From assembly GCA_050117315.1 (NCBI GenBank), contig JASFMY010000005.1:39326-103325 (forward strand): a DNA stretch of 64,000 nt, written 5' to 3'. The stretch is from JANQIV01 sp050117315 (GTDB lineage: Bacteria > Bacteroidota > Ignavibacteria > Ignavibacteriales > Melioribacteraceae). Under the pieces are notes generated by a model. The model saw nothing but the letters and a program-made list of their open reading frames with translations, did no database searches and was not told the DNA's origin. Made by a program: the position numbers and the translations under genes. This document shows, piece after piece, positions 1 to 9,534 of this stretch (position 1 is the first letter of the stretch; every line of letters starts with the position of its first letter).

Positions 1-3000
1 CGTAATAACCTTTATCAATTCCTTCATTGAACTGTACATAAAAACTTACTCTAATCTCTTCGTAGAGCGGGTTTTCTACCTCTACTTTTATTCCCGGCGA
101 AATTAAATCCGTTAAAAATTTTTTAATTTGATCCAGCGTATCAATACTTGTTGACGGCTTAAGCTTATCTATTGCATTTTTGTTTCTCAAATTTGAAATA
201 GGTATAACTGTAACATATCCCGGGGATATTTCGGATTCGGTACCCGTATGGTTCAAACATTTTACTTTATAAATGGACGGAAAATTTTCGAGAATTAATC
301 TTTCGTAATCCCAGATGTTGATTGGACGGTTTTTGTGACGCAGTCTTTCGCTCACTCTTCTGTAAAACTCTTCGCTTTGCTCTTTTACTTTGCCTCCAAA
401 GGAAGCATACGGCTGGGCTACGGATTTTATTTGGGGCACACGTGTTGCGAGTTTTGTAATTGTTTCCGCCTCAAGTGCTTCCGACAAATATGCAGGATCG
501 TTTTTATTATCGCGGAAACTTGCGGCTACTGCCTGCGCTTTTACGTCAATGAGCTGGTTTACACCTTTTGTATTTTCCGGAACGCTTGCCCGCAGCCAAT
601 AGTAACTAGAATCAAGCAAGGTATTGTTCTTAGTTGCATCTTTGGAAATATCAAACTCTATAATACCGGTTGTCTTCAGGTTGTTTGTTGTATCGGCAAT
701 TATATCCTGCGAGTCGAAGTTTTTCCATTCGTTTTTTGAAAGATAACTCCAATAAATTTTTTCCAGCGCTTTAACTGAAAGATCGCCGCTGCCTTCAGCA
801 ATCTGGAAGAGTAGGTTTAAATTCTGCGGAGGCACCAAATCTTTTATGCCTATATATAGCAATCCTTCCTGCACAATATCATCATAAACAAATGCCGGTA
901 AGAGTTTAGCGGTTTTAACCTTGGGATAAGAAGTTGAGGTCGATGATGTTTCCGTGCTTTCTTCTTCTTTATCGTCCGCACTTTCGAAAGTTGTCTCAAC
1001 AAAACCAAACGGGTGAAGCTGGAAAAGTTGGTCAATGTTACTATCAAATTTCGACTCTGCCTTATAATCAAGTTTAATTGTTTTTATGAGCGGTGTGTAT
1101 GGAGTATTTATAATAGTCGTATCGCCGTTAGTAGTGCCGGTTGCTTTGTTAATTGCATTCTCGGTTAAAATTTTGCTGTAAATTTTATGATTAAAATCCC
1201 TGCCTGATAATTCTAATTTTATAAATCCCTTTTTAAGACTGTTACTGAACTGGGTAAATTCTTCTCTTTCCTTTTCACTCTTGATTCCCGTAAAAGAAAA
1301 CTTTAACGATTCATATTTTGATCGGGTATCAGTTTCTTCATTTTCAACTTCTTTCCCGTCATTTTTTTCCGGTTCGGTAGGTTCGGTAAATAGAATTTTA
1401 TTTAATTCTATTTTATTCCATTTATAATCTTCTCTAAAATATGTGTTTACCTTATAATCATTATTATTCTCCGGTATATTATTACTTCCGTATCCTGCAT
1501 AATAAGATGCAAAATTTGTTTCTAAATCCATCCATTCAAGGTAAATATCAAGATCGCATACCTCTTTATTAAATATTTCGCTGCTGCCAATGTAAAAGCC
1601 CGAACCTTTAACAGGAATAGGCCCAAACGGCATGAACGGTTTTGAGGAATCAAGTAAGCCTACATCATTTTGAATAATTAAATTTGTAACCCCATCAACA
1701 TCAGTATTAATTTTGATTAAACTTATATCGAGACTTTTCAAATATTCGTAGGGATTATACTCTTGTACCAGCAATACTTTTAAAACCGGCCAGTCTGTGA
1801 CAAAGGCTGCACCAAGCTTTTTACTGTTATATTTTTCTATTGAGGGTTGATCCTGATCAATAAGCAGCGGCAGAATAATTTTATTATCTTCAGCTTTTAT
1901 TTCGTCATACAAGGAAGCCTCAACCCATTTCTTTGCCCCGCTGAAATAGAACTTCAGACTTTCCTTGGTTAAAGTCTTTTTAAGATTTTTTTCTGAATAC
2001 CCTTCATCTTCAAATTCAAACGTGATTGTAATTTTTCTTGTGCCTTCACTTAAAAAGAATTGCGGGGAAGCAATAGCAAAACCCATCGAAGCATCGAGCA
2101 TTGTTGTTTCGTTTTCCTGTTTACCCGATTGGCTTTCACCAAAGGTTTTCCACTTTTTATCGTCGTTATCAAAATCGGTTCCGTTGCCGTCCTTAGAATT
2201 AGCCGTTGGAGCTGAATATATTTTCGTTACGTCAATGCTGTCGGTATCATATTTATCCAGGTAAACAGTTTTAAGGCTTGCCACTTCGGAATTATTAACT
2301 ACAATTTCTTTATTCGTTCCGTAAAAAATATCTACACTGGTATCATCTTTCCCGGCTTTTAGTAACGTATCTTTTTTTACCGCATAACTGCTCACGTTTT
2401 TGGCAAGTTCAAAAATTAAATACACGGTATCGCTTTGAGCCGCTTTTTGTTTTAGCTGAAGAAAATCTTTGTAATAAAAGTCAAGATGACTTTTCGTTAA
2501 TTTGTTAATATGATCTTGAGCGTATTTAAACAACTGGAGAAAGGCCAGGAATAAAGCAAAGTGAGGCTGATGGTAAGGATATTTTTTGAGAGCTTCGTTA
2601 AAATATTTACTTACCGAGTTGTTTAGTTTCTTCAGCGAGTTGTAATATTCTTTGAATATTGCATCTATATCATTTAATAAATTAGCTAACTCACTTTTGT
2701 CAAGATTAAAACTATAGGTTTTATATTCATAAAATGTATCAACCTGCCAGATGTCGTGAAAACTTTCTTCATCAACACTGGTTAGATTAATTTCATTACT
2801 GTTTTTTATTCCCTTTAACCCTATCAGGTTATTCAATGCGGATGATAATGAAGACTGGATAATAATTTCCAGGTCCTGCTTTAAGCTTATTTCTTTTACC
2901 GATTGCTTGTACCATTCGTCTATTGTTTCGGCAAGTTTGTATATGTCGTCAAGAATATTTTTTACTTCTGTAATCTCAATAGTATTCGTATCCGACTTTT

Positions 3001-3319
3001 GTATTTTATCGTAAAGGTTTTTTTTCCTTTTTTCGAATACTGTCATTAATTCTTTATGATCTACATTAGCAATTAAAGAGATAACCGTTGTTATATCACA
3101 TTTTATAAAAGCAGCCCAGTTTTCAATTTCATCTTTTGCTACGTTGGAATCATAAAACTTTATATAATCTGCGTAGCGGTAGGCAAATAAAATTAAATCA
3201 TCGAGTTTACGTTCATCTATTAAAAAATAATCATGCTTAAGCATATCAAGCAGTCTTTGCGTCTGGCTTGTTCCGTCCCGTTTAAGCGGATTTAATTTTT
3301 CACACTCACATAAATTCAT
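1..3319 (-). CDS. eCIS baseplate J-like protein (Afp11/Pvc11 type), 3' end outside window
   Basis: About 1,106 residues are visible and the frame is still open at the left edge. I read the frame by hand over the first ~640 residues and at the edge. The ATG shares an ATGA overlap with the stop of the gp25 gene. The N-terminal part is charged and helical. The middle contains the segments KPFMPFGPIPVKGSGFYIG and a following DLDIYLEW. The last visible stretch (near SPGIKVEVENPLYEEIRV) resembles the region before the C-terminus of large Bacteroidota baseplate-J proteins. In eCIS particles this protein forms the baseplate wedge with gp25. Length and position after gp25 fit Afp11/Pvc11. The remaining eCIS genes (Afp12-15 types, including the AAA ATPase) would be expected further left, outside the window. 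Confidence 0.85.
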   Translation of the reverse strand, partial: MNLCECEKLNPLKRDGTSQTQRLLDMLKHDYFLIDERKLDDLILFAYRYADYIKFYDSNVAKDEIENWAAFIKCDITTVISLIANVDHKELMTVFEKRKKNLYDKIQKSDTNTIEITEVKNILDDIYKLAETIDEWYKQSVKEISLKQDLEIIIQSSLSSALNNLIGLKGIKNSNEINLTSVDEESFHDIWQVDTFYEYKTYSFNLDKSELANLLNDIDAIFKEYYNSLKKLNNSVSKYFNEALKKYPYHQPHFALFLAFLQLFKYAQDHINKLTKSHLDFYYKDFLQLKQKAAQSDTVYLIFELAKNVSSYAVKKDTLLKAGKDDTSVDIFYGTNKEIVVNNSEVASLKTVYLDKYDTDSIDVTKIYSAPTANSKDGNGTDFDNDDKKWKTFGESQSGKQENETTMLDASMGFAIASPQFFLSEGTRKITITFEFEDEGYSEKNLKKTLTKESLKFYFSGAKKWVEASLYDEIKAEDNKIILPLLIDQDQPSIEKYNSKKLGAAFVTDWPVLKVLLVQEYNPYEYLKSLDISLIKINTDVDGVTNLIIQNDVGLLDSSKPFMPFGPIPVKGSGFYIGSSEIFNKEVCDLDIYLEWMDLETNFASYYAGYGSNNIPENNNDYKVNTYFREDYKWNKIELNKILFTEPTEPEKNDGKEVENEETDTRSKYESLKFSFTGIKSEKEREEFTQFSNSLKKGFIKLELSGRDFNHKIYSKILTENAINKATGTTNGDTTIINTPYTPLIKTIKLDYKAESKFDSNIDQLFQLHPFGFVETTFESADDKEEESTETSSTSTSYPKVKTAKLLPAFVYDDIVQEGLLYIGIKDLVPPQNLNLLFQIAEGSGDLSVKALEKIYWSYLSKNEWKNFDSQDIIADTTNNLKTTGIIEFDISKDATKNNTLLDSSYYWLRASVPENTKGVNQLIDVKAQAVAASFRDNKNDPAYLSEALEAETITKLATRVPQIKSVAQPYASFGGKVKEQSEEFYRRVSERLRHKNRPINIWDYERLILENFPSIYKVKCLNHTGTESEISPGYVTVIPISNLRNKNAIDKLKPSTSIDTLDQIKKFLTDLISPGIKVEVENPLYEEIRVSFYVQFNEGIDKGYY

Positions 3320-3741
3320 TTGTTAATATCCGATCCTTCTATTTTATAAAAAGGATAAACATAATTATAACGAGTATTGGTGGCTGCAATGGTGAAATCA
3401 ATATCTATTTTTACTTCCCCTTTTTCATCTGCGGAGGAATCAATTTTTACATCATTTAAAATTATCCTGGGTTCGTGGTAAAGGATTGCATCTTTTATGA
3501 GATCCTTTATATATGTTACCAGAGTAATATTAATCGGTTCAAACAAAAGCTTATCCATGTTACAGCCGTAAGTAGGCTGCATTATCCTTTCGGTGATTCT
3601 CGTGGAAAGGAGTATTTCAAGGCTGCTGAAAATGTCTTCTTCATTGGAAATCATATTGACACCCTTTGCGCCAATGTTAAAATCTACCGGGAATCCCCAT
3701 CCGGTTCCCAGGAAAGAATTATTTTGTTTTTCTTTATCCAT
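3316..3741 (-). CDS. eCIS baseplate gp25-like protein (GPW/gp25 family)
   Basis: The product is 141 residues. I chose the ATG at 3741 (MDKEKQNN) because it starts two bases after the PAAR stop; a longer frame to 3798 would overlap that gene. The sequence GTGWGFPVDFN near residue 15, the middle segment RIMQPTYGCNMDKLLFEPI and the later EPRIILNDV are hallmarks of the gp25/lysozyme-related baseplate family, which nucleates sheath assembly in phage T4, T6SS and eCIS. It is placed between the PAAR tip and baseplate-J genes and overlaps the latter by four bases, as in Afp/PVC loci (Afp9/Pvc9). Confidence 0.93.
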   Translation of the reverse strand: MDKEKQNNSFLGTGWGFPVDFNIGAKGVNMISNEEDIFSSLEILLSTRITERIMQPTYGCNMDKLLFEPINITLVTYIKDLIKDAILYHEPRIILNDVKIDSSADEKGEVKIDIDFTIAATNTRYNYVYPFYKIEGSDINK

Positions 3742-3743
3742 GT

Positions 3744-4022
3744 CTATCCGATTACTACTGTAGGTAATCCAACTGCCGGCGCTGCCCCGCATGCGCATAC
3801 GTCGCCTACTCTCAAAGCCGGTTTTCCCCCGATTAATACCGTTGCGCTTCCCATCGTAAAAGGGCTTACCGTAGGCGCATGTGCAGGCGGAGGAATGGGG
3901 CAGGTATGCATATCGCCCAGTACCGCTGCCGGCATCCCGCCTATTAAAACCGTAGGTACGCCCGGTCCCGTTATTACTCCGCCGTGTGTCGATAAATCCG
4001 TAACTCTTGCTGCCGGTGGCAT
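3744..4022 (-). CDS. PAAR-domain spike tip protein (Afp10/Pvc10 type)
   Basis: The product is 92 residues and almost entirely a PAAR domain: MPPAARVTD at the start, then PTVLIGGMPAAVLGD, ATVLIGGKPALRVGD and VGLPTVVIG. These repeated V-L-I-G-G-x-P-A units and the conserved His/Cys positions (DMHTCP, CACGAAP) form the zinc-binding cone that sharpens the spike. It lies 14 bases after the VgrG-like gene whose spike it would cap and two bases before gp25. There is no C-terminal toxin extension, so this PAAR is structural and not an evolved effector. Confidence 0.95.
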   Translation of the reverse strand: MPPAARVTDLSTHGGVITGPGVPTVLIGGMPAAVLGDMHTCPIPPPAHAPTVSPFTMGSATVLIGGKPALRVGDVCACGAAPAVGLPTVVIG

Positions 4023-4036
4023 TGTTGAATTCCCTT

Positions 4037-5785
4037 TTAATTTATTTGTACTACCGAACCTTTTACTACAGCCGAAGCACCTGTCGACATTTCAGCACCG
4101 GCACTTCCTTCGGCTTTGAACTGTGCGTTTGCAGAGACCGTAATATTTGTGCCTTCTATTTTTACATCACCTGCAGCTTTCATAATTAAATCGGCTGCCG
4201 ACTCAATTGTTATACCCCCGGAACTGAATTCAGCTTTATTCCCGTTTTCATCTTCTATTGTTATTACACCGGCATCTTCATCAATTGTAACTTTTTTGCC
4301 GGCAGGTGTTTCTATTGCTATGCTTTTTTTTCCATCGTTAAAAATCATTTTCATTTCGCTACGTGTAACAAAACCTTTTTCGTTATTGGCGTCCTCAGCA
4401 ACTAAGGGTGCAGGTTTTGCACTGCTGTTAAGCATACCCAGGATTACAGGATCGCGCGGGTCGTCGTTGACAAACCCTACAATAACTTCATCCCCTATTT
4501 CCGGGAGGAAAAACGACCCCCGGTTCTCACCGGCATCAAGAGTTGCAACACGTGCCCATAGCCCGTTATTCTGGTTATCAATTATAGGTATTTTTACAAG
4601 TACCCGATTTTCACCGTCGGGATCTTCTTCAAGCTGAGTGGCTGTACCAATTTGAAGCCCGTAAATATTAGGCACTAAACCGGCTGCTGGATTATCAACG
4701 ATATCTTTGTTCTTATAAAACCATTGATCCGAAAGTCCGAACTGAACATCCGTTTCCCAGTTCTCCGGGTTAATCTGGTGACGAACCCCGCTTACAAAAA
4801 CATTCCCGTTAAATCTTTCTCCAACTCCTTTCAGCTCAATCATGTTGCCGGGTTTAACACCGGTAAAACCTTGAAACTTTACCCTGCCCTTAATACGTGC
4901 CAATTTGCTTTTAAGATTTTTTGCATCTGCCCAGCTTTTTAATTCGGTATCTTCAACGTTACCCGAATGTTTCAATGTATATTCCGAAAGCCCTATTACC
5001 TTTGATAAATCAGATGAACTGATATTACCGTTTTCAGTTACACCAGGGTCCGATGCTTCTGCTTCAATAAATTCCTGATCTTTATAATTCCACGAATGAC
5101 TCTTGACGGATTTAAGTTGTGTGCGAGAATCCATCTCCGCTTCAAATTCCATCATTGTTGAGCCGTATACGAGTGTAAGAACAGGTGACGAACCGGTATC
5201 CGGCTTTTTAACAATCAATTTTCCGTCGTCAGCCAATGCCAGTTTCCCGTTCATCTCGGCACGCGATACCAGGAAATCCCAGTCGGTTGAATAATTCTGC
5301 ACCATCTCTTTATGCTGCAGGTTTGTTGCTTCAACATCTTTTTCAAGACTATAATTACCTATGATCTCTTCAATTATCTCACTGTCTTTGCTGTTGTAAT
5401 AAATTAAACTTTTTCTACCGACAGTCATTTTTACGGCTTTATCTTTTGCTTCAATAATCAATAACGACGGTTTAAACTTGCGAACTTTTAAGCCGTGCTT
5501 AATTATAATACCTTTGAATATTGTTTCATTACTTGAGTGGTAACCTGCCTGAACTTCAATCTCGTTACCGGGTTTGAAATCATCTGTATTGCTGATTTCA
5601 AAATCTTCTTTAGCAGGGTCGCCGTCAATAACAACAATCTTTGCACCTGACATTTTGTTAAACGATTTGCTAACATCAACCGAGACTACCTGGTAGGCAT
5701 TGTTCAACTCGCTTCCTCCGATGAGAATTTTCATAGTCGGAAGATCAGAAGGAGCTGGGGTCGGTATAACTCTATCGCTAGCCAT
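4037..5785 (-). CDS. VgrG-like central spike/hub protein (Afp8/Pvc8 type)
   Basis: The product is 582 residues. Residues ~15-360 form the gp27-like hub (phage late control gene D type). Residues ~370-465 form the gp5-like OB fold: the segment NIYGLQIGTATQLEEDPDGE, followed by LWARVATLDAG and FLPEIGDEVIVGF, is the standard VgrG signature. The C-terminal ~110 residues (ITIEDENGN, IKGTNI-type repeats with many short beta strands) fit a triple beta-helix spike. The gene overlaps the LysM gene by eight bases and is followed by PAAR. The surrounding sheath, tube and DUF5908 genes mark this as an eCIS, not a T6SS, although the protein family is shared. Confidence 0.93.
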   Translation of the reverse strand: MASDRVIPTPAPSDLPTMKILIGGSELNNAYQVVSVDVSKSFNKMSGAKIVVIDGDPAKEDFEISNTDDFKPGNEIEVQAGYHSSNETIFKGIIIKHGLKVRKFKPSLLIIEAKDKAVKMTVGRKSLIYYNSKDSEIIEEIIGNYSLEKDVEATNLQHKEMVQNYSTDWDFLVSRAEMNGKLALADDGKLIVKKPDTGSSPVLTLVYGSTMMEFEAEMDSRTQLKSVKSHSWNYKDQEFIEAEASDPGVTENGNISSSDLSKVIGLSEYTLKHSGNVEDTELKSWADAKNLKSKLARIKGRVKFQGFTGVKPGNMIELKGVGERFNGNVFVSGVRHQINPENWETDVQFGLSDQWFYKNKDIVDNPAAGLVPNIYGLQIGTATQLEEDPDGENRVLVKIPIIDNQNNGLWARVATLDAGENRGSFFLPEIGDEVIVGFVNDDPRDPVILGMLNSSAKPAPLVAEDANNEKGFVTRSEMKMIFNDGKKSIAIETPAGKKVTIDEDAGVITIEDENGNKAEFSSGGITIESAADLIMKAAGDVKIEGTNITVSANAQFKAEGSAGAEMSTGASAVVKGSVVQIN

Positions 5786-6455
5786 TATTGTTGTTATTTA
5801 TTACCGGCGGGAATATAAGTGTATCGCCTGTTTGCAAATTCCTAAAGTTTGTTAATTTGTTAGCCCTGGCAAGCTGTATATAATAGTTTTTGTCCCTATA
5901 CATTTTATAAGCCATAATAGGCAGCCTGTCGCCGTCTTTAATCTGCCTGTAGTGAGTTAAATCGGGTGAAGACTTCCTTTCTTCCGCCGCCCTTCTTGTG
6001 TCTTCTATATTCTCCGAAAAAGTAGCATTAATTTTAGCGCGAATTGGTGTAGCATCGGGTTTGAATAATGTATAAGTTACATCTGCAGATTTGAGCACAC
6101 ATTTTGAGATCAGTGTACCCCAAGAAAGTTTTAAATAACGCGGCCTGTGAATGTCCCCGTCCAGTTTATAACACACCCTCAAAAACCAGTCTACTTCAAA
6201 TTCAATATCCGTGCTTACACCCGATACCCCTGTTGCATCAAGCATGAATTCGAAATTGAATTCACGCGGTTTCATTTTATCAAATACCTGTGCGCTCCCG
6301 GAAGTGCCTCTACCCTGTGCATCCTGAAATAATATTTCATATTTGAGAGTATATTTTTCAGGATTATACAACACTTCGTAAGAATCAACCGGACCGCCGT
6401 CATATTCTGCCGACCGGTACGCTTCAATCAAAAACTTTTTTATTTCGCCCGCCAT
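5778..6455 (-). CDS. eCIS hub/tube-baseplate adaptor with C-terminal LysM (Afp7/Pvc7 type)
   Basis: The product is 225 residues. The N-terminal ~160 residues are the CIS tube/baseplate adaptor domain (ending SKCVLKSADVTYTLF and PIRAKINATFSE). The last ~55 residues are a LysM-like module (DGDRLPIMAYKMYRD, RNLQTGDTLIFPP). This architecture is that of Afp7/Pvc7 and of T4 gp53-like proteins, which join the tube to the spike hub. The start codon overlaps the DUF5908 stop (TAATG), indicating translational coupling. The poly-Asn C-terminus (INNNNNG) is unusual but short. Confidence 0.9.
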   Translation of the reverse strand: MAGEIKKFLIEAYRSAEYDGGPVDSYEVLYNPEKYTLKYEILFQDAQGRGTSGSAQVFDKMKPREFNFEFMLDATGVSGVSTDIEFEVDWFLRVCYKLDGDIHRPRYLKLSWGTLISKCVLKSADVTYTLFKPDATPIRAKINATFSENIEDTRRAAEERKSSPDLTHYRQIKDGDRLPIMAYKMYRDKNYYIQLARANKLTNFRNLQTGDTLIFPPVINNNNNG

Positions 6456-6616
6456 TATCTTTCAGTTTTTTCTTTTAATATTTCCAGGACCTGGTCAACG
6501 CACTCCATTACAATTTCCTCTTTTTCCAGTTTTTTTCCCTCTTGAGGTTTTTGTGCTTCTTTGTGCTTTGTATTAATTACAGCTTTTATTACTATTTCGT
6601 TTATTTGAATTGCCAT
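6455..6616 (-). CDS. DUF5908 family eCIS micro-protein
   Basis: The product is 53 residues: MAIQINEIVIKAVIN at the start, then a Lys/Glu-rich linker and a helical end (MECVDQVLEILKEK). The opening MAIQINEIVIKA is typical of DUF5908, a small family found in Bacteroidota eCIS loci between tube and LysM genes. Its stop overlaps the next start (TAATG), and nine bases separate it from the upstream tube gene. The function is not established. The size and position suggest an assembly or plug factor; that is inference. Confidence 0.85.
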   Translation of the reverse strand: MAIQINEIVIKAVINTKHKEAQKPQEGKKLEKEEIVMECVDQVLEILKEKTER

Positions 6617-6625
6617 AGTATTAAA

Positions 6626-7075
6626 TTATGAACTTACTCTTCTAAAGTATTGATATGCTAATTCAAGCGTCTCAATTACAATTGAATTATCCGTAGACTT
6701 AAAATCCGAGATGGACCATTTTACCGGGTAGGCATTAATAAAGCTGAAAGTTTCGGAAACCGGTTCGTGCTCTTCATTAAGCAGAGTTACGTTAACTGTT
6801 TTAGTTTCGAATTCAAAATTCTCAATAGCGTTTTTGCACCATGATATTAACTCGGAACCGACGAGCAGTCCGCGCTTAAGTACCAGGTTTGAATATTTGG
6901 CGCGGCCGGGAAGACGGTGAGAAAAACGATTCTCACCTCCTTCAATTAATTCCTCAACTCCCAGTTCGGAGTTCAAACCGGAAACTTCTTGAAACCTTGT
7001 ATCATCGGCATCCGATGATATCCCGTCAAATTCAACCCGGAAATGAAATCCAACCGGCGGATAATATGAAGGCAT
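6626..7075 (-). CDS. eCIS inner tube protein, second copy (gp19/Hcp-like, Afp5 type)
   Basis: The product is 149 residues of the phage tail tube (T4 gp19-like) family: YYPPVGFHFRVEFDG at the start, FQEVSGLNSELGVEEL, the loop KYSNLVLKRGLLVGSEL and the C-terminal NSIVIETLELAYQYFRR. These are the conserved strand positions of the tube fold. It is paralogous to the tube gene just upstream (four bases between them) but longer at the N-terminus. In Afp/PVC the later tube paralogue forms the layer joining baseplate and main tube, which is the likely role here. Confidence 0.92.
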   Translation of the reverse strand: MPSYYPPVGFHFRVEFDGISSDADDTRFQEVSGLNSELGVEELIEGGENRFSHRLPGRAKYSNLVLKRGLLVGSELISWCKNAIENFEFETKTVNVTLLNEEHEPVSETFSFINAYPVKWSISDFKSTDNSIVIETLELAYQYFRRVSS

Positions 7076-7079
7076 TTAA

Positions 7080-7511
7080 CTACCCGTTTTCGATTGTCAA
7101 GCCTTCATGGGCAACTTCAATCGACTCTATTGCAACCTCGTTGCCCGTTGCTTTTAATCCCGGTCCTTCGATTTTAACCGGAAACGCGCTTACTGCTTTC
7201 CAGGTCATTACAGGTTCATGGTTTTCGTTCAATAGACTAATTGTTAAATCTCTTCTTTCAACTTTGTTAAGTTTCGTCGTGTTAAGCCAATCGTAAAATT
7301 CGTTATCGGTAGGTAATACTCCTCGTTTCAAAGTAATATTACCATACTTCGGAATTCCCGGCATTTTGATGCTAGAGTAAACCGGGCTTAACCCGTCACG
7401 GTATTCTATCATTTGTACTTCGATGTTGAGACCGGAAACTTCAGCAAATCCTAGATTAGTACCTCCCCATTGAACCTGAAAGTGAAATACTGGTAATGGA
7501 TAATCTGCCAT
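7080..7511 (-). CDS. eCIS major inner tube protein (gp19/Hcp-like, Afp1 type)
   Basis: The product is 143 residues. It has PLPVFHFQVQWGG at the start, then FAEVSGLNIEVQMIEYRDG, the glycine-rich KYGNITLKRGVLPTDNEF, and ends EVAIESIEVAHEGL. These are the family's conserved blocks. It follows the sheath gene by 36 bases, the usual sheath-tube order in eCIS and phage-tail loci, so it is the best candidate for the main stacked tube ring. It carries no signal peptide, as expected for a cytoplasmically assembled particle. Confidence 0.93.
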   Translation of the reverse strand: MADYPLPVFHFQVQWGGTNLGFAEVSGLNIEVQMIEYRDGLSPVYSSIKMPGIPKYGNITLKRGVLPTDNEFYDWLNTTKLNKVERRDLTISLLNENHEPVMTWKAVSAFPVKIEGPGLKATGNEVAIESIEVAHEGLTIENG

Positions 7512-7547
7512 TTTATTTTGTCCTTATTTTATTCTTACTCTTTAGCT

Positions 7548-9512
7548 TTATGATTCAATCATTTTATGAGAGAATTTAAGTATAATAAATTCAGCAGGTC
7601 TTACAACCGCCATACCTATTTCTACATTCATTCTTCCTTCCAGTATATCCTGCTGCGTCATCGTAGTACCTAATCCTACTTTAACAAAGAAAGCCTCGTC
7701 GGGTTTTGCTCCCTGCAAAGCCCCGTCTTTCCATTTTTGAATCAGATAATTTTCTATCATTGCTTTTACTTTTATCCAGGTATTTGCATCGTTAGGTTCA
7801 AACACTGCCCAGTAAGTTGATTTCTTAACCGATTCTTCAACCATGTTAAAGAAACGTCTTACAGGAATATATCTCCACTCATTATCATTACCGGCAAGTG
7901 TACGGGCGCCCCAAACCAAAATTCCTTTACCGGTAAAAGCTCTTATTGCATTAATTGATTTACCGGCCGTTACATCAATGTTAAGGTCTTCCTGTTCTTC
8001 GTTATCTATCGATTCCGTAACGCCCGTTACGCTGCTGATACTAACATTAGCGGGTGCTTTCCAGACACCGCGTGTTTCGTCAACATAAGCATATAAACCC
8101 GCTACGGCGCCGCTTGGAGGTAATATTGTTGATGCAGAGCTTAATTTTTTAATTATTGTTTTGAATACGGGGTGAGCCTCATAAAGAGCGTCTTCATATG
8201 TTGTTTCGTATTGATCGGCCGCACTTACTATTTGAGCAACAACCGTGTTAACAAGAGTAAATACATTTGCCAAGTATTTAAGCGCGCTTAATTGTTTTTC
8301 AGAGTTTGTACTTCCGGTATATATTGAGTTGTTGGCAGCAGGATTATCGGGGTCACCTTCAACAAAAATATTTCCCCAGTTTGATGAAGTAACGGAAATA
8401 TTTCCCGAGTCGGTATATAATTTATAGTTTCCGGTTAATGCCGAATCAGCACCGCCGTCATAGGCAATTAATGTTTCCATAGCACTTCTTAAAGTCCCGG
8501 CTATTAAACTATCCACGTCGGTTGTTAAATTTGAATTATCCAAAGTACCTGTTGCAGCCCAGTCGTCAATTTGGTCAACAACACCGTAGATAAAATTAAA
8601 GATTGCCTTGAATTTTGCAGTATCCGGTCCGGCCTTGAAATCGTCAACAACAGCAGTATATTTTGCTTTCAAGGTTGCTTCGCCACCTTTTAAGGTTTTA
8701 AGGTCGCTTTCAACCTGGTCAACGTCTGCGACAGCATTATCAAGACTCGTAACATATCCCTTAACGGTTGAGTCATCCGTTAAAGCCGTTAAAGCAAGAG
8801 TTACACCGCCTCTTGAGATTTTACCTTTAATATCCCTGTAATGGATATCTTTACTCAGGTTGGTTTTAAGCCACGGTGTGTAAGCAGCACTGTACTTAAG
8901 GTTATTCATTCCTATCTTATTCCTAAAATCACTAACCCCTTCTTCCCAGTCAAAAGTAGAATCGGCCTCTTTTGATTCCATTAAATCAAAGATTGAAAAT
9001 CTATCCATTAAATCAGCGCATTGTGAAAGAGCTTTCTGCTGAACACTGTATAGGTCGTCACTTTCAAGAAGAACAGCGTCGGGGGAAAGGATCATTGTCG
9101 GTTCGTCGTATTTTTTTAAGGTAGTTATTCCGCCTTCCAACTTAGCTTTTGTAACATCGTTACCGTATGATCCTACCGATACTATATAGCACTTGCCCCC
9201 GCCGTTATTAAAAAACATCCTGAGGCTGTCATACATGTAATAAGTTGATTCCATTGCAAACGAAGAAACTGTATTATTTTCATCCAGTTTTATTTCGTTA
9301 ACTGATACTGGCGGAGCTCCGCCGAACAATTCCTGGTAGTCAAGAAGAGAAGTAACTTTAGTCGGTACATTCCGGAGATCATCGGGTTCAAATTCAGTGG
9401 CTTTTTCGGTATACCCGATAAAAGCCGGAATGGCTGTTTCTACTTCCGCTACCGAAGGCGGAAAGATAGATATTTCTTCGACGTATACGTCGGGAGTTTT
9501 GTAAGTTGCCAT
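7548..9512 (-). CDS. eCIS contractile sheath protein (Afp2/Pvc2 type, enlarged)
   Basis: The product is 654 residues. The N-terminus (YKTPDVYVEEISIFPPSVAE, then AIPAFIGYT) and the C-terminal third (IRAFTGKGILVWGARTLAG, IPVRRFFNMVEESVKK, the Asn-Thr-Trp block and AEFIILKFSHK at the end) are diagnostic of contractile sheath subunits. Residues ~200-430 form an extra region rich in D, T, S and A that is absent from short Afp/PVC sheaths; it may be a surface decoration domain. Only one sheath gene is visible, whereas Afp and PVC have several paralogues. It lies 22 bases after the unknown 359-residue gene. Confidence 0.96.
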   Translation of the reverse strand: MATYKTPDVYVEEISIFPPSVAEVETAIPAFIGYTEKATEFEPDDLRNVPTKVTSLLDYQELFGGAPPVSVNEIKLDENNTVSSFAMESTYYMYDSLRMFFNNGGGKCYIVSVGSYGNDVTKAKLEGGITTLKKYDEPTMILSPDAVLLESDDLYSVQQKALSQCADLMDRFSIFDLMESKEADSTFDWEEGVSDFRNKIGMNNLKYSAAYTPWLKTNLSKDIHYRDIKGKISRGGVTLALTALTDDSTVKGYVTSLDNAVADVDQVESDLKTLKGGEATLKAKYTAVVDDFKAGPDTAKFKAIFNFIYGVVDQIDDWAATGTLDNSNLTTDVDSLIAGTLRSAMETLIAYDGGADSALTGNYKLYTDSGNISVTSSNWGNIFVEGDPDNPAANNSIYTGSTNSEKQLSALKYLANVFTLVNTVVAQIVSAADQYETTYEDALYEAHPVFKTIIKKLSSASTILPPSGAVAGLYAYVDETRGVWKAPANVSISSVTGVTESIDNEEQEDLNIDVTAGKSINAIRAFTGKGILVWGARTLAGNDNEWRYIPVRRFFNMVEESVKKSTYWAVFEPNDANTWIKVKAMIENYLIQKWKDGALQGAKPDEAFFVKVGLGTTMTQQDILEGRMNVEIGMAVVRPAEFIILKFSHKMIES

Positions 9513-9534
9513 AACACCTTCTCTTTGTTATTAA

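Noticed and set aside
335..739. Plus-strand frame in the first kilobase
   Set aside because: It is antisense to the baseplate-J gene, which I could read without interruption on the minus strand.
4037..5785. T6SS VgrG
   Set aside because: Sheath, gp19-type tubes, DUF5908, LysM and DUF4255 genes surround it, and no TssJ/L/M or ClpV is present.
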